A stretch of DNA of 64,000 bases from Palaeococcus pacificus DY20341 (lineage in GTDB: Archaea > Methanobacteriota_B > Thermococci > Thermococcales > Thermococcaceae): the NCBI RefSeq assembly GCF_000725425.1, contig NZ_CP006019.1:1178001-1242000 (forward strand), read 5' to 3'. The position numbers and the translations under genes are program-made. Under the pieces are notes generated by a model. That model worked only from the letters and a program-made list of their open reading frames with translations. It ran no database searches and was not told where the DNA came from. Numbering within the stretch: position 1 is the stretch's first letter; the number at the start of each line of letters is the position of its first letter. This document shows, piece by piece, positions 24,196 through 33,827 of the stretch.

Positions 24196-25635
24196 TTAAA
24201 CAGTAACTTTCTTCCAAATAGTTCCCTTCGGCGTATCCTCTAATTGAATACCGAGCTCCCTAAGCTTCGCCCTAATCTCATCCGCTAAGGCAAAGTTTTT
24301 CTGCTTTCTAAGCTCTGCCCTCACTTGGATTAAAAGCTCAATTAGCTCTTCCTCTTTGCTTTCTCCCTTGTCCTCCTTGAAGTAGTCTTCGAAGAGGCCA
24401 AACACCTCGCCGACCATCTTGAAGAACTCCAAAGCCTTTCTAAGCACGCTCTCCTTCGGCTTCTCAACCTTCGTTAGATACGCGTTTACGGCATTTGAAA
24501 CCTCGAATATCGGCTTCATGGCTTCGGCAGTGTTAAAGTCATCATCCATCGCTTCATAGAACTTCCTTTTAGCCTTTCTGATGGTCTCGTAGAGCTCGAA
24601 CTCTTCTTCACCCCACTTGAAGGGTGTCTTCGCATTTTTGAGGGCTATCCTAATGTTTTCTATCGTGTTGTAGAGCCTTTCAAGGTTGTTCTTCGCATGC
24701 TGTATTCCCTCTTCGGTATAGTCTAAAGGTGAGCGGTAGTGCCTCTGGAGGACAAAGAAGCGGAGTACTTCCGGTGAATACCTATCCAAAAGCTCTCTAA
24801 TAGTGACGAAGTTGCCTAAGCTCTTGCTCATCTTTTCTCCTCTTACCATGACGAAACCTGTGTGGAGCCAATACTTGACCCATGGGATCTTTCCAGTGCA
24901 TGCTTCGGTTTGAGCAATCTCGTTCTCGTGGTGGGGGAAGATTAAGTCGTTTCCTCCGCCGTGGATGTCGAACTGCTCTCCTAAGTACTTTGTGCTCATC
25001 GTTGAGCACTCTATATGCCAGCCAGGCCTTCCCTCTCCCCAAGGACTTTCCCACTTAGGTTCTCCTGGCTTGGCTTTCTTCCAAAGGGCGAAATCCTCGG
25101 GGTTTTTCTTTCCCTCGCCAGGCTCAACACGAGCTCCAGCGGTGAGCTCTTCGAGGTTTATCTTACCGAGTTTGCCGTAGTCTTTGAATTTTTTAACTTC
25201 AAAATAAACTCCGTCGCTTCCTTCATAGGCGTATCCTTTTTCTTCCAGCTTTTCAACAAAGCTAATAATCTCTTGGATATGCTCGGTAACCCTTGGATAA
25301 ATGTCGGCTGGCTTTACCTTCAAAGCTGCCATATCCTCTAGGAAGTAGTGCATAAATTTATCGGCAAGCTTTTTAGGGTCTTCTCCTGTTTCATTTGCCC
25401 TCCTTATTATTTTGTCATCTATGTCCGTGAAGTTCATCACCATCAGAACAGAGTAGCCCTTGTGCTCCAAATAGCGTCTTATCACATCAAAAGCTACGTA
25501 AGTCCTCGCGTGGCCTAGATGAGTGTAATCATAAACTGTTGGACCGCAGACATACATCCTAACTTCTCCTTCTCTTAAAGGTACAAACTCCTCTTTCTCC
25601 CTCGTTAACGTGTTGTAAACCTTCACAGTCACCAC
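24196..25635 (-). CDS. cysS: Cysteinyl-tRNA synthetase
   Basis: This is a class I aminoacyl-tRNA synthetase that charges tRNA-Cys. The HIGH-type motif lies in GPTVYDYTHLGHARTY (about residues 31-46). Zinc ligands are the Cys of MYVCGPT, the Cys of HIECSTMS, and the His-Glu of FPHHENEIAQ. The KMSKS loop is EKMSKSLGN near residue 270. The anticodon-binding helical bundle and a C-terminal segment NFALADEIRAKLRELGIQLEDTPKGT complete a full-length enzyme of 479 aa. The ATG at 25635 has GGTGGTGA nearby. It is transcribed alone. Confidence 0.97.
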   Translation of the reverse strand: MVTVKVYNTLTREKEEFVPLREGEVRMYVCGPTVYDYTHLGHARTYVAFDVIRRYLEHKGYSVLMVMNFTDIDDKIIRRANETGEDPKKLADKFMHYFLEDMAALKVKPADIYPRVTEHIQEIISFVEKLEEKGYAYEGSDGVYFEVKKFKDYGKLGKINLEELTAGARVEPGEGKKNPEDFALWKKAKPGEPKWESPWGEGRPGWHIECSTMSTKYLGEQFDIHGGGNDLIFPHHENEIAQTEACTGKIPWVKYWLHTGFVMVRGEKMSKSLGNFVTIRELLDRYSPEVLRFFVLQRHYRSPLDYTEEGIQHAKNNLERLYNTIENIRIALKNAKTPFKWGEEEFELYETIRKAKRKFYEAMDDDFNTAEAMKPIFEVSNAVNAYLTKVEKPKESVLRKALEFFKMVGEVFGLFEDYFKEDKGESKEEELIELLIQVRAELRKQKNFALADEIRAKLRELGIQLEDTPKGTIWKKVTV

Positions 25636-25695
25636 CTAAGAAGAGTTCAGCAAAGTCTTTTATTAGAGTATCGCTTGGGGCAAAAAAGAAAAAAA

Positions 25696-27747
25696 TCAGG
25701 GTTGATTAACTAGCCATAGAAGGACTCCTTTTAGGAACGGCCAGTTGCTGTCTATATAACTCCTCGTCTCTCCCTCGTAATAGAAGGAAGTGTCCGTTAA
25801 GGCTTTGCTTGAGCCGTAAGCCACTACTCTTCCCTCGCCAACTTCAACAGCGGCCGCAATTATTGGCTTTGAGCCTTTTTCTTTGATGATATTACCGCTC
25901 TCATCAGTAGCATATGAGGTTTCGTAGCCTCTAATCAGCCATACTGCATCGCCGCTTATGTCTAACGTATCGCCATCGAAGAACATCTCGCTATCGTTCG
26001 TGAGGTACTTCATTGATGGGTGCTCCAGGTTGAATATTCCAATTATTGGATAATAAGATTTCCCTGTGTTTTTCTCGTCATCTTTAAGTTCATCGTCATT
26101 GAATTTAATTCCAAAAGCCTCAACAACCTTGTTTAAGCTTTTATCATAGACATACTTATAGTAGTTTCCAGTTATGAGCAGGCCTCCCCCTTGCTTCACG
26201 TATTCTTGAAGGGCTTTAGCTTCGTCATCTGTTATATCCTTTCCGGGGTTTGTGATTATAACTACCGCATATCCCTGGAGCTTTTCGAGGGTGAAGGGTT
26301 CGTTGTTTACCTCAACCTCCCAGCCGAGCTCACTCTTTATTTTCTCTATGAGGCCTAGCATTTTTGCACTGTTGTAGTACTGGTTGTGTGCATTGTCTAT
26401 GAGGACTTTGGTGACCTCCGGCTTTTCAAAGCTGACCTCTTCCCCTGCTTTGGCCTTTTCCAAAGCATCTTCCAAAACTGGGATTATGGCGTTGAGCTGT
26501 TCAATAAGCTCGCTTTGAAGCACGCTCGCTTTTCTTGTGGCTATAAAGTATTTGGTTGAGAGGTAAGCAGGGAGATATGGCGTTTGAAGCTCTAGTACCC
26601 AGGCATGATACTTATCCATATCCTCTTTTGTACTCTCAATTCTGTCGATATCAGCCTGTATTGGGCCTAAATCAACGTTGTATGTTTGAAGTTCCTCGGT
26701 TAGGTTCCTAAACCTGCTGTAAAGCTCATCTACAAATGGAGACTGCTTTGAGTAGCGGTAGGCATAGTATCTTGAGAACGTGCTTACTATTGTGGTGGGA
26801 TTCTCATAAACTGTAGTGTATGCATATTTGACATCATAGTTCACTATCTCCGCTTTTATTGTGTGATCACCGAGTGTTTGAGGTGTCCAGTTGTAGGATA
26901 CGGCTTCCTTGTTACCAGCAGCGATTTCTACAGTCTGGTTCAAGACCAAGGAACCATCTATAGAGAGAATAAACGTGATATTTTCATCAAAGCTCCCATC
27001 GTTCTCCAAAACAGCAGTTATGGTCATAGGCATGCCTCTAATCCCCGAAGTGGGTACATCTAGGGATGACACTTTTATCAGAGGGACGTACTCTTTAATA
27101 TCCTCAGCATCCCTTGGTTCTAGTTTGAAATCACCGTAGGAATAGTAAACGACACCTATTATCCAGTCAAATTTTTGTCCCATCTCGGGGGAATAGGCAT
27201 AAATTAAATCATCAACCACTAAAGTTCCACTGCCGTCATTAATCTCCCATTCTCCATATCCAAGGTCAGGGTCTGTCACTTCAACATTCTCCACTTTAAC
27301 CAGAACACCTTCCCACTTCTCTTGAGAGACATTGCCTGTTGGGAGAAGCACCGGTTCTGGAAGAGGAGCACTTCCAATGACTTGTACGTAATCACCATAA
27401 CTAAGACTAACAGATATCTCAGTTAATCCCCAATATTCTTTTATGTAACCTTTGACTTCAACCACATCTCCCGGATTAACACTCGGTGATGAGCCGAGGT
27501 ATACGTATATACCATCCCATGCACCCGTTCCATTCTGGATAAAAAACCCTTTAGAAGCAACAGCTGTGACGACACCACTTGTGATAACAGTCTGTCCTGC
27601 ATATGGAGAGTCTCCACTTGGATCGGTTGTGTACTGGATGTCATGTATTGAAACGTATGGAACTGCTGCTTTAACAATCCCAATTCCCGTGGCTGGAACC
27701 AGACTTAGAAGCATTACTACAACCAAAAACAAACTCCATCTCTTCAT
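25696..27747 (-). CDS. Secreted multidomain protein: OB-fold, CARDB-like and GATase-like domains
   Basis: This is a large exported protein of 683 aa with a signal peptide (residues 1-27). First comes an OB-fold-like domain of the kind found in secreted nucleases (YAGQTVITSGVVTAVASKGFFIQNGTGAWDGIYVY, repeated more weakly to about residue 215). Next is a CARDB-type immunoglobulin-like domain (about 228-320, VPTSGIRGMPMTITAVLENDGSFDENITF). Then a helical region follows, and finally a DUF4350-type flavodoxin/GATase-like domain (about 445-683, VLIDNAHNQYYN...GGGLLITGNYYKY). No nuclease catalytic domain is present. The function is unknown; extracellular or S-layer-associated location is inferred. 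Confidence 0.75.
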   Translation of the reverse strand: MKRWSLFLVVVMLLSLVPATGIGIVKAAVPYVSIHDIQYTTDPSGDSPYAGQTVITSGVVTAVASKGFFIQNGTGAWDGIYVYLGSSPSVNPGDVVEVKGYIKEYWGLTEISVSLSYGDYVQVIGSAPLPEPVLLPTGNVSQEKWEGVLVKVENVEVTDPDLGYGEWEINDGSGTLVVDDLIYAYSPEMGQKFDWIIGVVYYSYGDFKLEPRDAEDIKEYVPLIKVSSLDVPTSGIRGMPMTITAVLENDGSFDENITFILSIDGSLVLNQTVEIAAGNKEAVSYNWTPQTLGDHTIKAEIVNYDVKYAYTTVYENPTTIVSTFSRYYAYRYSKQSPFVDELYSRFRNLTEELQTYNVDLGPIQADIDRIESTKEDMDKYHAWVLELQTPYLPAYLSTKYFIATRKASVLQSELIEQLNAIIPVLEDALEKAKAGEEVSFEKPEVTKVLIDNAHNQYYNSAKMLGLIEKIKSELGWEVEVNNEPFTLEKLQGYAVVIITNPGKDITDDEAKALQEYVKQGGGLLITGNYYKYVYDKSLNKVVEAFGIKFNDDELKDDEKNTGKSYYPIIGIFNLEHPSMKYLTNDSEMFFDGDTLDISGDAVWLIRGYETSYATDESGNIIKEKGSKPIIAAAVEVGEGRVVAYGSSKALTDTSFYYEGETRSYIDSNWPFLKGVLLWLVNQP

Positions 27748-27892
27748 AGTATCACCAAAAAGCTGGTATAAACTTTAATGTTAATAACTTTTCCCCAATG
27801 TCTAACAATGACCCTTGATGTTAGAAACATGTCTTTGTTGTACAAAGGCAAAAGTGATAAAATTTGAGCTCCTAATCACTTTGGGTGGTCAT

Positions 27893-28414
27893 ATGGGTAT
27901 TACAACAAAAACTGGGGATAAGGGAACGACAGGGATATTTACAGGTGAACGGTTGACGAAGTTTTCCCCCATAGTTGAAGCCAACGGCACGATAGACGAG
28001 CTCAGTGCATTTATCGGTGAAGCAAAGCACTACGTTGAGGATGAGGAGCTTAAAGAGATTCTTGAAAAGCTTCAAGTGGAGCTCTACTCTCTCATGGCAG
28101 AGATTGCAAGCAAAGGGGAGTATAAAAAAGTAGGAAAAGAGGAAGTTAAGTGGATGGAAAATTTAATTCACAAATTTGAAGGGCAGGTTAAGATTGAAGG
28201 ATTCGTAATTCCCGGCTCCACTGTGGCAAGTGCTAAATTAGACATCTGTAGGACAATAGCAAGAAGGGCGGAAAGGAAAGTGGCAAGGGTGTTTCTTGAA
28301 TATGGTATTGGGGAAGATGCACTAAAGTACCTTAATCGCCTAAGCGACCTGCTTTTTGTAATGGCGCGGTATGTTGAGTGGAAGGACGGAAAGATTAAGT
28401 ATGCCAAAGATTAA
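27893..28414 (+). CDS. Corrinoid adenosyltransferase (PduO type)
   Basis: This enzyme transfers adenosyl from ATP to cob(I)alamin or cob(I)yrinic acid diamide. The N-terminal ATP-binding motif is [19 protein letters not shown], and conserved helices include [18 protein letters not shown] and [25 protein letters not shown] (the RxxxRRxER motif). [17 protein letters not shown] ends the fold. The length of 173 aa is normal. The ATG at 27893 has GGGTGGT upstream; the longer frame to 27815 runs through the promoter. It is followed ten bases later by the racemase gene, probably as one transcript. Confidence 0.93.
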   Translation: MGITTKTGDKGTTGIFTGERLTKFSPIVEANGTIDELSAFIGEAKHYVEDEELKEILEKLQVELYSLMAEIASKGEYKKVGKEEVKWMENLIHKFEGQVKIEGFVIPGSTVASAKLDICRTIARRAERKVARVFLEYGIGEDALKYLNRLSDLLFVMARYVEWKDGKIKYAKD

Positions 28415-28424
28415 GGGGTTAAAC

Positions 28425-29126
28425 ATGAGGGAAGAAAAGATCATAGGAATTTTAGGTGGAATGGGACCGTTAGCAACCGTCGAGCTATTTAAGCGCATAG
28501 TTCTAAAAACACCAGCTCAAAGAGATCAAGAGCATCCGAGGATTTTAATCTACAACAACCCAAAGATACCTGATAGAACTGCTTATTTGCTTGGAAAAGG
28601 GGAGAGTCCTCTTTCAGCATTGATAGACGGTGCTAAGGGGCTCGAAGAATGGGGAGCTGACTTTATAATAATGCCCTGCAACACGGCTCATTTTTTTGCG
28701 AGGGAGATTCAAAAAGCGATAAGCATACCTCTTGTTAATATGATTGAAAAAACAGCTGAGCATATAGACACGCTTGGTATAAAAAAAGTAGGGCTTTTAG
28801 CAACGGATGGAACGATAAAGGGCATGGTTTATCATGAAGCTTTATTAAATATGGGAATTGAAATTGCTTTGCCTGACAGAGATGACCAAAGGAAAGTGAT
28901 GCGTGCTATATACGAAGGTGTAAAGGCAGGAAACGTGGAATGGGGGAGGGCTATTCTCTTAAGGATAGCAAAAAAGCTTGAAAAGAGAAGCGAAGGGTTA
29001 ATAGCAGGATGCACTGAAGTGAGCGTTGCTTTGAAAAGAGGAGACTTCAACGTGCCTTTAATAGATCCTATGGATGTGATAGCGGAGAAGGCGGTAAAGA
29101 TTGCTTTGGGGATAGAAGAACTTTAG
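28425..29126 (+). CDS. Aspartate/glutamate racemase family protein
   Basis: This is a cofactor-independent racemase of the Asp/Glu family. The glycine-rich start is [20 protein letters not shown]. The first catalytic cysteine is in [11 protein letters not shown] near residue 84, and the second is in [12 protein letters not shown] near residue 193. D-aspartate is known from Thermococcales and Desulfurococcus, where such racemases are active on aspartate; glutamate cannot be excluded. The ATG at 28425 has AAGGGG upstream, whereas the frame to 28371 overlaps the preceding gene. The length of 233 aa is typical. Confidence 0.9.
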   Translation: MREEKIIGILGGMGPLATVELFKRIVLKTPAQRDQEHPRILIYNNPKIPDRTAYLLGKGESPLSALIDGAKGLEEWGADFIIMPCNTAHFFAREIQKAISIPLVNMIEKTAEHIDTLGIKKVGLLATDGTIKGMVYHEALLNMGIEIALPDRDDQRKVMRAIYEGVKAGNVEWGRAILLRIAKKLEKRSEGLIAGCTEVSVALKRGDFNVPLIDPMDVIAEKAVKIALGIEEL

Positions 29127-29237
29127 AATTTTATTATTTAAAAGCTTGTTAAAGAGCATTAGGTGTCAAATTTATGGCAATTGCACACTTCCATAAGCGT
29201 TATTAATGCGTAGAGTGAGTTAGGAAGGGGTGGTTGT

Positions 29238-30290
29238 ATGGAGCCAATTGAAGTTTCAAGGATAGTTATGAGGGACGTTTTGGATGTTCAAGAAGGAGAA
29301 GAGATTTTAATAATCACAAATCCCGGAGAGGTCTTGGGGATTTCGTTAAGCTTATTCGATGCTGCTAAGGAGTTTAAAGCTAGACCAAGTATAGTGGTTC
29401 AAGAGCCCAAAGGAACTCTGGATTATGCTGAGAGAAGCGTTATTGAAGCTATAAAAAGCGGCCCGGACGTTGTAATTTCAATAAGTGAGAAAAAACTCGG
29501 CAAAGATGCCTATGGCTTGAACATAGGTTACGTTGGAAGAGACAATAAGAAGTATACACACATCTTTGAAAAGCTCCTCTGGGGTGATAAAAGAATACGC
29601 TCCTTCTGGAGCCCCGGCATAGATGTTTACATGTATTTGAGGGCCGTCCCCATTGACTACAAGAAGCTGAGAGAGGAAGCTGGAATTTTGGGCGATATCC
29701 TTGATAAGGGCAGTGAAGTGCATATAACGAGCGAAAAAGGGACGGACTTATGGATTAGCATCAAAGGCAGAAAAGCCCTCAGAGATGATGGGGACTTTAG
29801 AAGGCCTGGAAGCGGGGGCAATCTCCCAGCAGGCGAGGTTTTCATTTCACCCGCTGTTGGAAAGAGCGAAGGAGTAATTGTGTTCGACGGCACTCTCGGA
29901 TTAGGAGGAAAGAGTGTAGTTCCAAAGGAGCCTGTAAAAGTTTACGTTGAAGATGGGTTTGTTAAGAGGATTGAAGGGGGAGAAGATGCCAAAAAGCTTG
30001 AAAATGCCATAAAAGAGGCGGAAAAAAGAGCTCTGGAAATGGGCAAAGAAGAACTCGCCAAAAACTCATGGCATTTAGGTGAACTCGGCATAGGGCTAAA
30101 TCCAAAAGCTATAATGAGTGGGAAGCTCTTGGAGGACGAGAAGCTTAGGAACACCATACACATTGCAATAGGAGCAAACTACGACAACGATGCTCCCGCT
30201 TTGAACCACTTTGACTGTCTCGTCATGAACCCGACGGTTGAAGTTGATGGGGAAAAGATAATGGAGAAAGGCAAGTTCTTAATCTTTTGA
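29238..30290 (+). CDS. Aminopeptidase (M29/thermophilic leucyl aminopeptidase family)
   Basis: This is a metallo-aminopeptidase of the M29-like family. Conserved parts are VQEGEEILIITNPGEVLGI near the N-terminus, FRRPGSGGNLPAGEVFISP near residue 195 (metal-binding glutamate), SWHLGELGIGLNPKA near residue 282 and HIAIGANYDNDAP near residue 312. ALNHFDCLVMNPTVEVDGEKIMEKGKF is the usual end. The length of 350 aa is normal. It has its own promoter, and GGAAGGGGTGG precedes the ATG. Archaeal members are mostly uncharacterised, so activity is inferred from the family. Confidence 0.85.
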   Translation: MEPIEVSRIVMRDVLDVQEGEEILIITNPGEVLGISLSLFDAAKEFKARPSIVVQEPKGTLDYAERSVIEAIKSGPDVVISISEKKLGKDAYGLNIGYVGRDNKKYTHIFEKLLWGDKRIRSFWSPGIDVYMYLRAVPIDYKKLREEAGILGDILDKGSEVHITSEKGTDLWISIKGRKALRDDGDFRRPGSGGNLPAGEVFISPAVGKSEGVIVFDGTLGLGGKSVVPKEPVKVYVEDGFVKRIEGGEDAKKLENAIKEAEKRALEMGKEELAKNSWHLGELGIGLNPKAIMSGKLLEDEKLRNTIHIAIGANYDNDAPALNHFDCLVMNPTVEVDGEKIMEKGKFLIF

Positions 30291-30307
30291 ACTCTTTTTT
30301 CAATTTA

Positions 30308-31480
30308 TTAGTGCATTTTAAAGCTCCAAGTTAAAAGGGAAGGTGTTATTAGCGTGGTAAGTATCGTCATAGCGACACCGATAGAGAAGAGATTCTGATC
30401 AAAGACGCCGCTTACCCTCGCTATGTTGACCATTATTAATCCTACTTCCATTCTTGGAATCATGCCAATTCCAATTCTAAGAGCTTCTTTTGGCTTGAAG
30501 TTCATTGCTAAAGCTCCAGCACCACAGCCCAAAATCTTACTAAAGATAGCTACAATGGAGTATATCGCTATTAAAGCCAGTGTTGAAAGTCCAGCTTTGT
30601 AAAAAATGCCTATATCCGTGTGGATTCCAATTCCAACCAAAAAAACAGGTATTGGAAGAGCATATGCGATAGTAACAATTTTATCGTTTATTCTTCTCGC
30701 TTCATCCGTTTGTCCCAATAAAAGACCCGCTAAATACGCCCCTGTAATGCTGGCCACTTTAAACTCCTCAGCAAAAAAAGCGAAGAGCATGACTATCGCG
30801 AGGGCAAAAGCCGTCGTTGATTCGGGTAAATCGAGCTTTGAAGAAAATTTGACAAGCTTTTGAACAAAAGGCATTCCCACAAATATGCTAACTCCAAAGA
30901 AGATAATTATCTCCACGAGGAGCTTTAAGACCCTTTCCACTTCAATGTGGCCTGTTTTGTTGAGGGCTACAAGAACTGTCAGAACCACGATGCCCAAAAC
31001 ATCGTCTACAACAGCAGCCGCTAAAATCGTGGCCCCTTCTTTGCTCCTCAGCTTTTTCATTTCCATTAAAACGCTCGCCGTTAGGCTAACGCTCGTGGCC
31101 GTTAGTGCACCGCCTAAGAAAAGGGATTTCATCGTGTCATGGGTAAAGGGGAGTGTTGCGAAGTAGCCGAGTATGAATGGAACAAACACACCACCAACGG
31201 CGATTAAAAAAGCAGGACCACCAACGCGCTTGAACTCCTCAATATCGGTCTCAAGACCTGCTAAAAAGAGAAGTAAAACAACTCCAAGCTCACTTAAAAA
31301 GTAGAGACTCTCCCCTATATCAATTATGTTTAGAAAAGATACTCCAACGAGCATTCCTCCGATGATTTCACCTATGGCAGAGGGCTGATTCATTTTAGTG
31401 AAGAGGTACCCAAACGTCTTTGAAACCATTAGTATAATGGCCAAGGAAATAAATGGATCGGTGAGATGGAGAAGCTCCAT
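30308..31480 (-). CDS. Cation:proton antiporter, CPA2 family
   Basis: This 390-residue membrane protein has about 12 hydrophobic segments and fits the NapA/KefB-type Na+(K+)/H+ antiporter fold. The N-terminal MNQPSAIGEIIGGMLVGVSFL and the paired aspartates in AAAVVDDVLGIVVLTVL (the DD ion-binding motif of electrogenic CPA2 members) are clear. LLFLAGLETDIEEFKR is another signature. No TrkA-N regulatory domain follows, so this is a bare transporter. The ATG at 31480 has GGAGGCGAT ahead. It helps keep sodium low or adjust pH; the exact ion is not visible. Confidence 0.9.
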   Translation of the reverse strand: MELLHLTDPFISLAIILMVSKTFGYLFTKMNQPSAIGEIIGGMLVGVSFLNIIDIGESLYFLSELGVVLLLFLAGLETDIEEFKRVGGPAFLIAVGGVFVPFILGYFATLPFTHDTMKSLFLGGALTATSVSLTASVLMEMKKLRSKEGATILAAAVVDDVLGIVVLTVLVALNKTGHIEVERVLKLLVEIIIFFGVSIFVGMPFVQKLVKFSSKLDLPESTTAFALAIVMLFAFFAEEFKVASITGAYLAGLLLGQTDEARRINDKIVTIAYALPIPVFLVGIGIHTDIGIFYKAGLSTLALIAIYSIVAIFSKILGCGAGALAMNFKPKEALRIGIGMIPRMEVGLIMVNIARVSGVFDQNLFSIGVAMTILTTLITPSLLTWSFKMH

Positions 31481-31634
31481 GAGATCGCCTCCACGAGCCG
31501 CTGAAGTTAAGCCAATCCTCTTTGGAGTGTAACGATAACGTGTATATAACTGTTATGATTCAAAAGGTTGTTTTAATCGGTGGACACACTTAATCTTTTA
31601 TACCTTCGGGGGTTAGAAATAAAGGGGTGGTATC

Positions 31635-32828
31635 ATGGAGATAGGTGTTGTTGGAAAACCAAACGTCGGGAAATCCACATTTTTCTCTGCTGCGACGCTT
31701 GCAGAAGCTCAAATCGCAAATTATCCCTTCACCACTATTGATGCTAATGTTGGGGTAAGCTATGCGATAGCTGAGCATCCTTGCAAAGAGCTGGGCTGCA
31801 CCCCAAATCCCCAAAATTATGAATACAAAAATGGAGTGGCATTAATCCCTATAAAAATGATTGATGTTGCTGGACTTGTTCCTGGAGCTCATGAAGGTAG
31901 AGGATTAGGAAACAAGTTCCTCGACGATTTGAGGATGGCATCGGCACTAATTCACATTATAGATGCAAGTGGAAAAACGGACGAAGAGGGGAGGCCAGTT
32001 GATACCTACGATCCAGTGAATGATATGGATTTCCTTGAAAAGGAAATTGACTATTGGATTTACGGCATACTCCACAAGAACTGGCACAAATTTGCTAAGA
32101 GAATAAAGATGCAGAACTTAAAGCTTTCAAAAGCAATAGCAGAGCAGCTGACTGGTATTGGAGTGAGCGAGGATGATGTTCTCGAGGCCATGCACAAGAC
32201 TGATTTAAGAGATGACCCGACGAAATGGAGCGAAGAGGATATAATGCACTTTGTCAGCGAGCTTAGGAAGATAAACAAGCCTATAATCATAGCCGCGAAC
32301 AAGGCGGACAGGGCTAGCGATGAGCAAATTGAAAGGCTCATAGAGGAAGGGAAAAAGAGGGGCTACATTGTGATTCCAACCTCAGCAGCTGCAGAGCTAA
32401 CGCTTAGAAAAGCTGCTAAAGCCGGATTTATAGATTACACCCCTGGCAATGGGGACTTTGAAATCTTAAAACCCCTCAATGAGAAGCAGAGAAAAGGACT
32501 AGAACTCATAAAGGAGCGTGTTTTGGATAGGTTTGGCTCTACAGGAGTGCAGGAGGTAATAAACAAAGCTACCTTTGAGCTTCTTCAGCTAATTCCAGTC
32601 TATCCTGTTGAGGATGAGCATAAACTAACAGACCAGTTCGGCAACGTTCTACCTCATGTTTTCCTCATGAGGAAAGGCTCAACGCCAAGAGACTTAGCGT
32701 TTAAGGTGCACACAGACCTAGGAAAAACCTTCCTATATGCTGTGAATGCAAAAACTCACAGACGGGTTGGAGAAGACCACGAGCTCGAGTTCAATGACAT
32801 AATAAAAATAGTCGCCACTGCTAAGTGA
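31635..32828 (+). CDS. ychF: Redox-regulated ATPase YchF (Obg-like)
   Basis: This is a translation-associated P-loop protein of the Obg/YchF group that binds ribosomes. G1 is GKPNVGKSTFFSAAT, G2 is NYPFTTIDANVGV, G3 is DVAGLVPGAHEGRGLGN, and the base-specificity motif is NKAD. A coiled helical insertion and a C-terminal TGS domain (LPHVFLMRKGSTPRDLAFKVHTDLGKTF) follow. The length of 397 aa is that of archaeal members. GGGGTGGT precedes the ATG. The 3' end overlaps the convergent CYTH gene by eight bases. Confidence 0.94.
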   Translation: MEIGVVGKPNVGKSTFFSAATLAEAQIANYPFTTIDANVGVSYAIAEHPCKELGCTPNPQNYEYKNGVALIPIKMIDVAGLVPGAHEGRGLGNKFLDDLRMASALIHIIDASGKTDEEGRPVDTYDPVNDMDFLEKEIDYWIYGILHKNWHKFAKRIKMQNLKLSKAIAEQLTGIGVSEDDVLEAMHKTDLRDDPTKWSEEDIMHFVSELRKINKPIIIAANKADRASDEQIERLIEEGKKRGYIVIPTSAAAELTLRKAAKAGFIDYTPGNGDFEILKPLNEKQRKGLELIKERVLDRFGSTGVQEVINKATFELLQLIPVYPVEDEHKLTDQFGNVLPHVFLMRKGSTPRDLAFKVHTDLGKTFLYAVNAKTHRRVGEDHELEFNDIIKIVATAK

Positions 32829-33333
32829 TTTTCTTTTTTTCTTCCAAAAGCTCTTGGTATAACCTTGGCTCTACATCACTCTCACTTAGGCCCAGTGCTT
32901 TGGCGGTTTCCCAAATAATCTCTTTTGCTTTTTTAATGTCATCGCTTATAACCTCAATGTCAAGGAAATCTCCCAATTCTTCGACACGGTTGAGCTCAAA
33001 GGTAATCCTCCCAAGCTTGTAAACGTAGCGGTGTTTTTTGACCCAGACGTCCTCCTCAAACCCAAGCCTCTTGAGAATATCTCTCATTTTGTCGAAGTCT
33101 TCAACTTTGACCTCAATCTCATCGAACTCCTCATTTCGTTCGTCTTTGATTTCTTTATATCCAAGAATAACTTCCCCCAAATTGGTTATTTTCCTAATGC
33201 GGAGAAGATGTTTTGGAGGAAGAGAGAAATAGATATCCTCTTGAAATTCCTCCCGAATTAAATCAGCATTTAACCCTTCGATTTTTTCTTTAATTGTTTC
33301 AAAATCAACTCTAAATTTTATCTCCACTTCCAT
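32821..33333 (-). CDS. CYTH domain protein (class IV adenylate cyclase-like)
   Basis: This 170-residue triphosphate-tunnel enzyme is recognised by the N-terminal ExExK motif (MEVEIKFR) and later alternating charged strands HLLRIRKI, EVILGYKEIK, VWVKKHRYVYKL, ITFELNRVEELGDFLDIEV. The family includes class IV adenylate cyclases (CyaB) and thiamine triphosphatases; the archaeal substrate is unsettled. The gene begins one base after the Lrp regulator's stop, so the two share a transcript together with ubiX. Confidence 0.88.
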   Translation of the reverse strand: MEVEIKFRVDFETIKEKIEGLNADLIREEFQEDIYFSLPPKHLLRIRKITNLGEVILGYKEIKDERNEEFDEIEVKVEDFDKMRDILKRLGFEEDVWVKKHRYVYKLGRITFELNRVEELGDFLDIEVISDDIKKAKEIIWETAKALGLSESDVEPRLYQELLEEKKKIT

Positions 33334-33334
33334 A

Positions 33335-33817
33335 TCAAATCTCCGCTAAAAATCCTATTAAATCCGCTCCCTTCTTGAACTCTCTAACTGGGAGAACGAT
33401 GACTTCTTTCAATGTAGGTATTGTTTTTATGTTGTCTTCAATGAAGCGTTCAAGCTTTTCTTGTGTTTCTTCCCCAACCAGTGCAATTATATAATCCTCT
33501 TTACTCTTTGCCACCGCTAAAACATTTGGTAGCATTGATAATGTCTTTGTTATATACTCGAGATAACGCTCTAAGAAGTCTTCAATTACAGGTTTCTCAA
33601 CTCTCAGCACTAGAAAAGCAGTATGTTTCGGCTTTATCTCGTCTCCAAGAATTATGCTATACTTCTCGATAATTCCCTTTTCTTGGAGCTTTTTGATCCT
33701 AAAGTGGATAGTTGACTCGGGCTTGCCCAATTTGGAGCTTATTTCGGAGATTGTTAGCCTCGCATCGCTTTTTAGGAGCTTTATTATTGCTCTGTCTAAA
33801 TCATCAAGTTTTAACAT
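33335..33817 (-). CDS. Lrp/AsnC family transcriptional regulator
   Basis: This is a DNA-binding regulator of 160 aa. A winged helix-turn-helix fills the first 60 residues (LDDLDRAIIKLLKSDARLTISEISSKLGKPESTIHFRIKKLQEKGIIE), and an RAM-type ligand-binding and oligomerisation domain follows (HTAFLVLRVEKPVIEDFLERYLEYI...LALVGEETQEKLERFIEDNI). Lrp proteins of this order often sense amino acids. It lies between ubiX and the CYTH gene with gaps of 10 and 1 bases, so it is probably co-transcribed. No target can be read from the sequence. Confidence 0.92.
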   Translation of the reverse strand: MLKLDDLDRAIIKLLKSDARLTISEISSKLGKPESTIHFRIKKLQEKGIIEKYSIILGDEIKPKHTAFLVLRVEKPVIEDFLERYLEYITKTLSMLPNVLAVAKSKEDYIIALVGEETQEKLERFIEDNIKTIPTLKEVIVLPVREFKKGADLIGFLAEI

Positions 33818-33827
33818 ACCTTACACC

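Noticed and set aside
31590-31814. A minus-strand frame opposite the ychF start
   Set aside because: It is a shadow of the ychF coding sequence.
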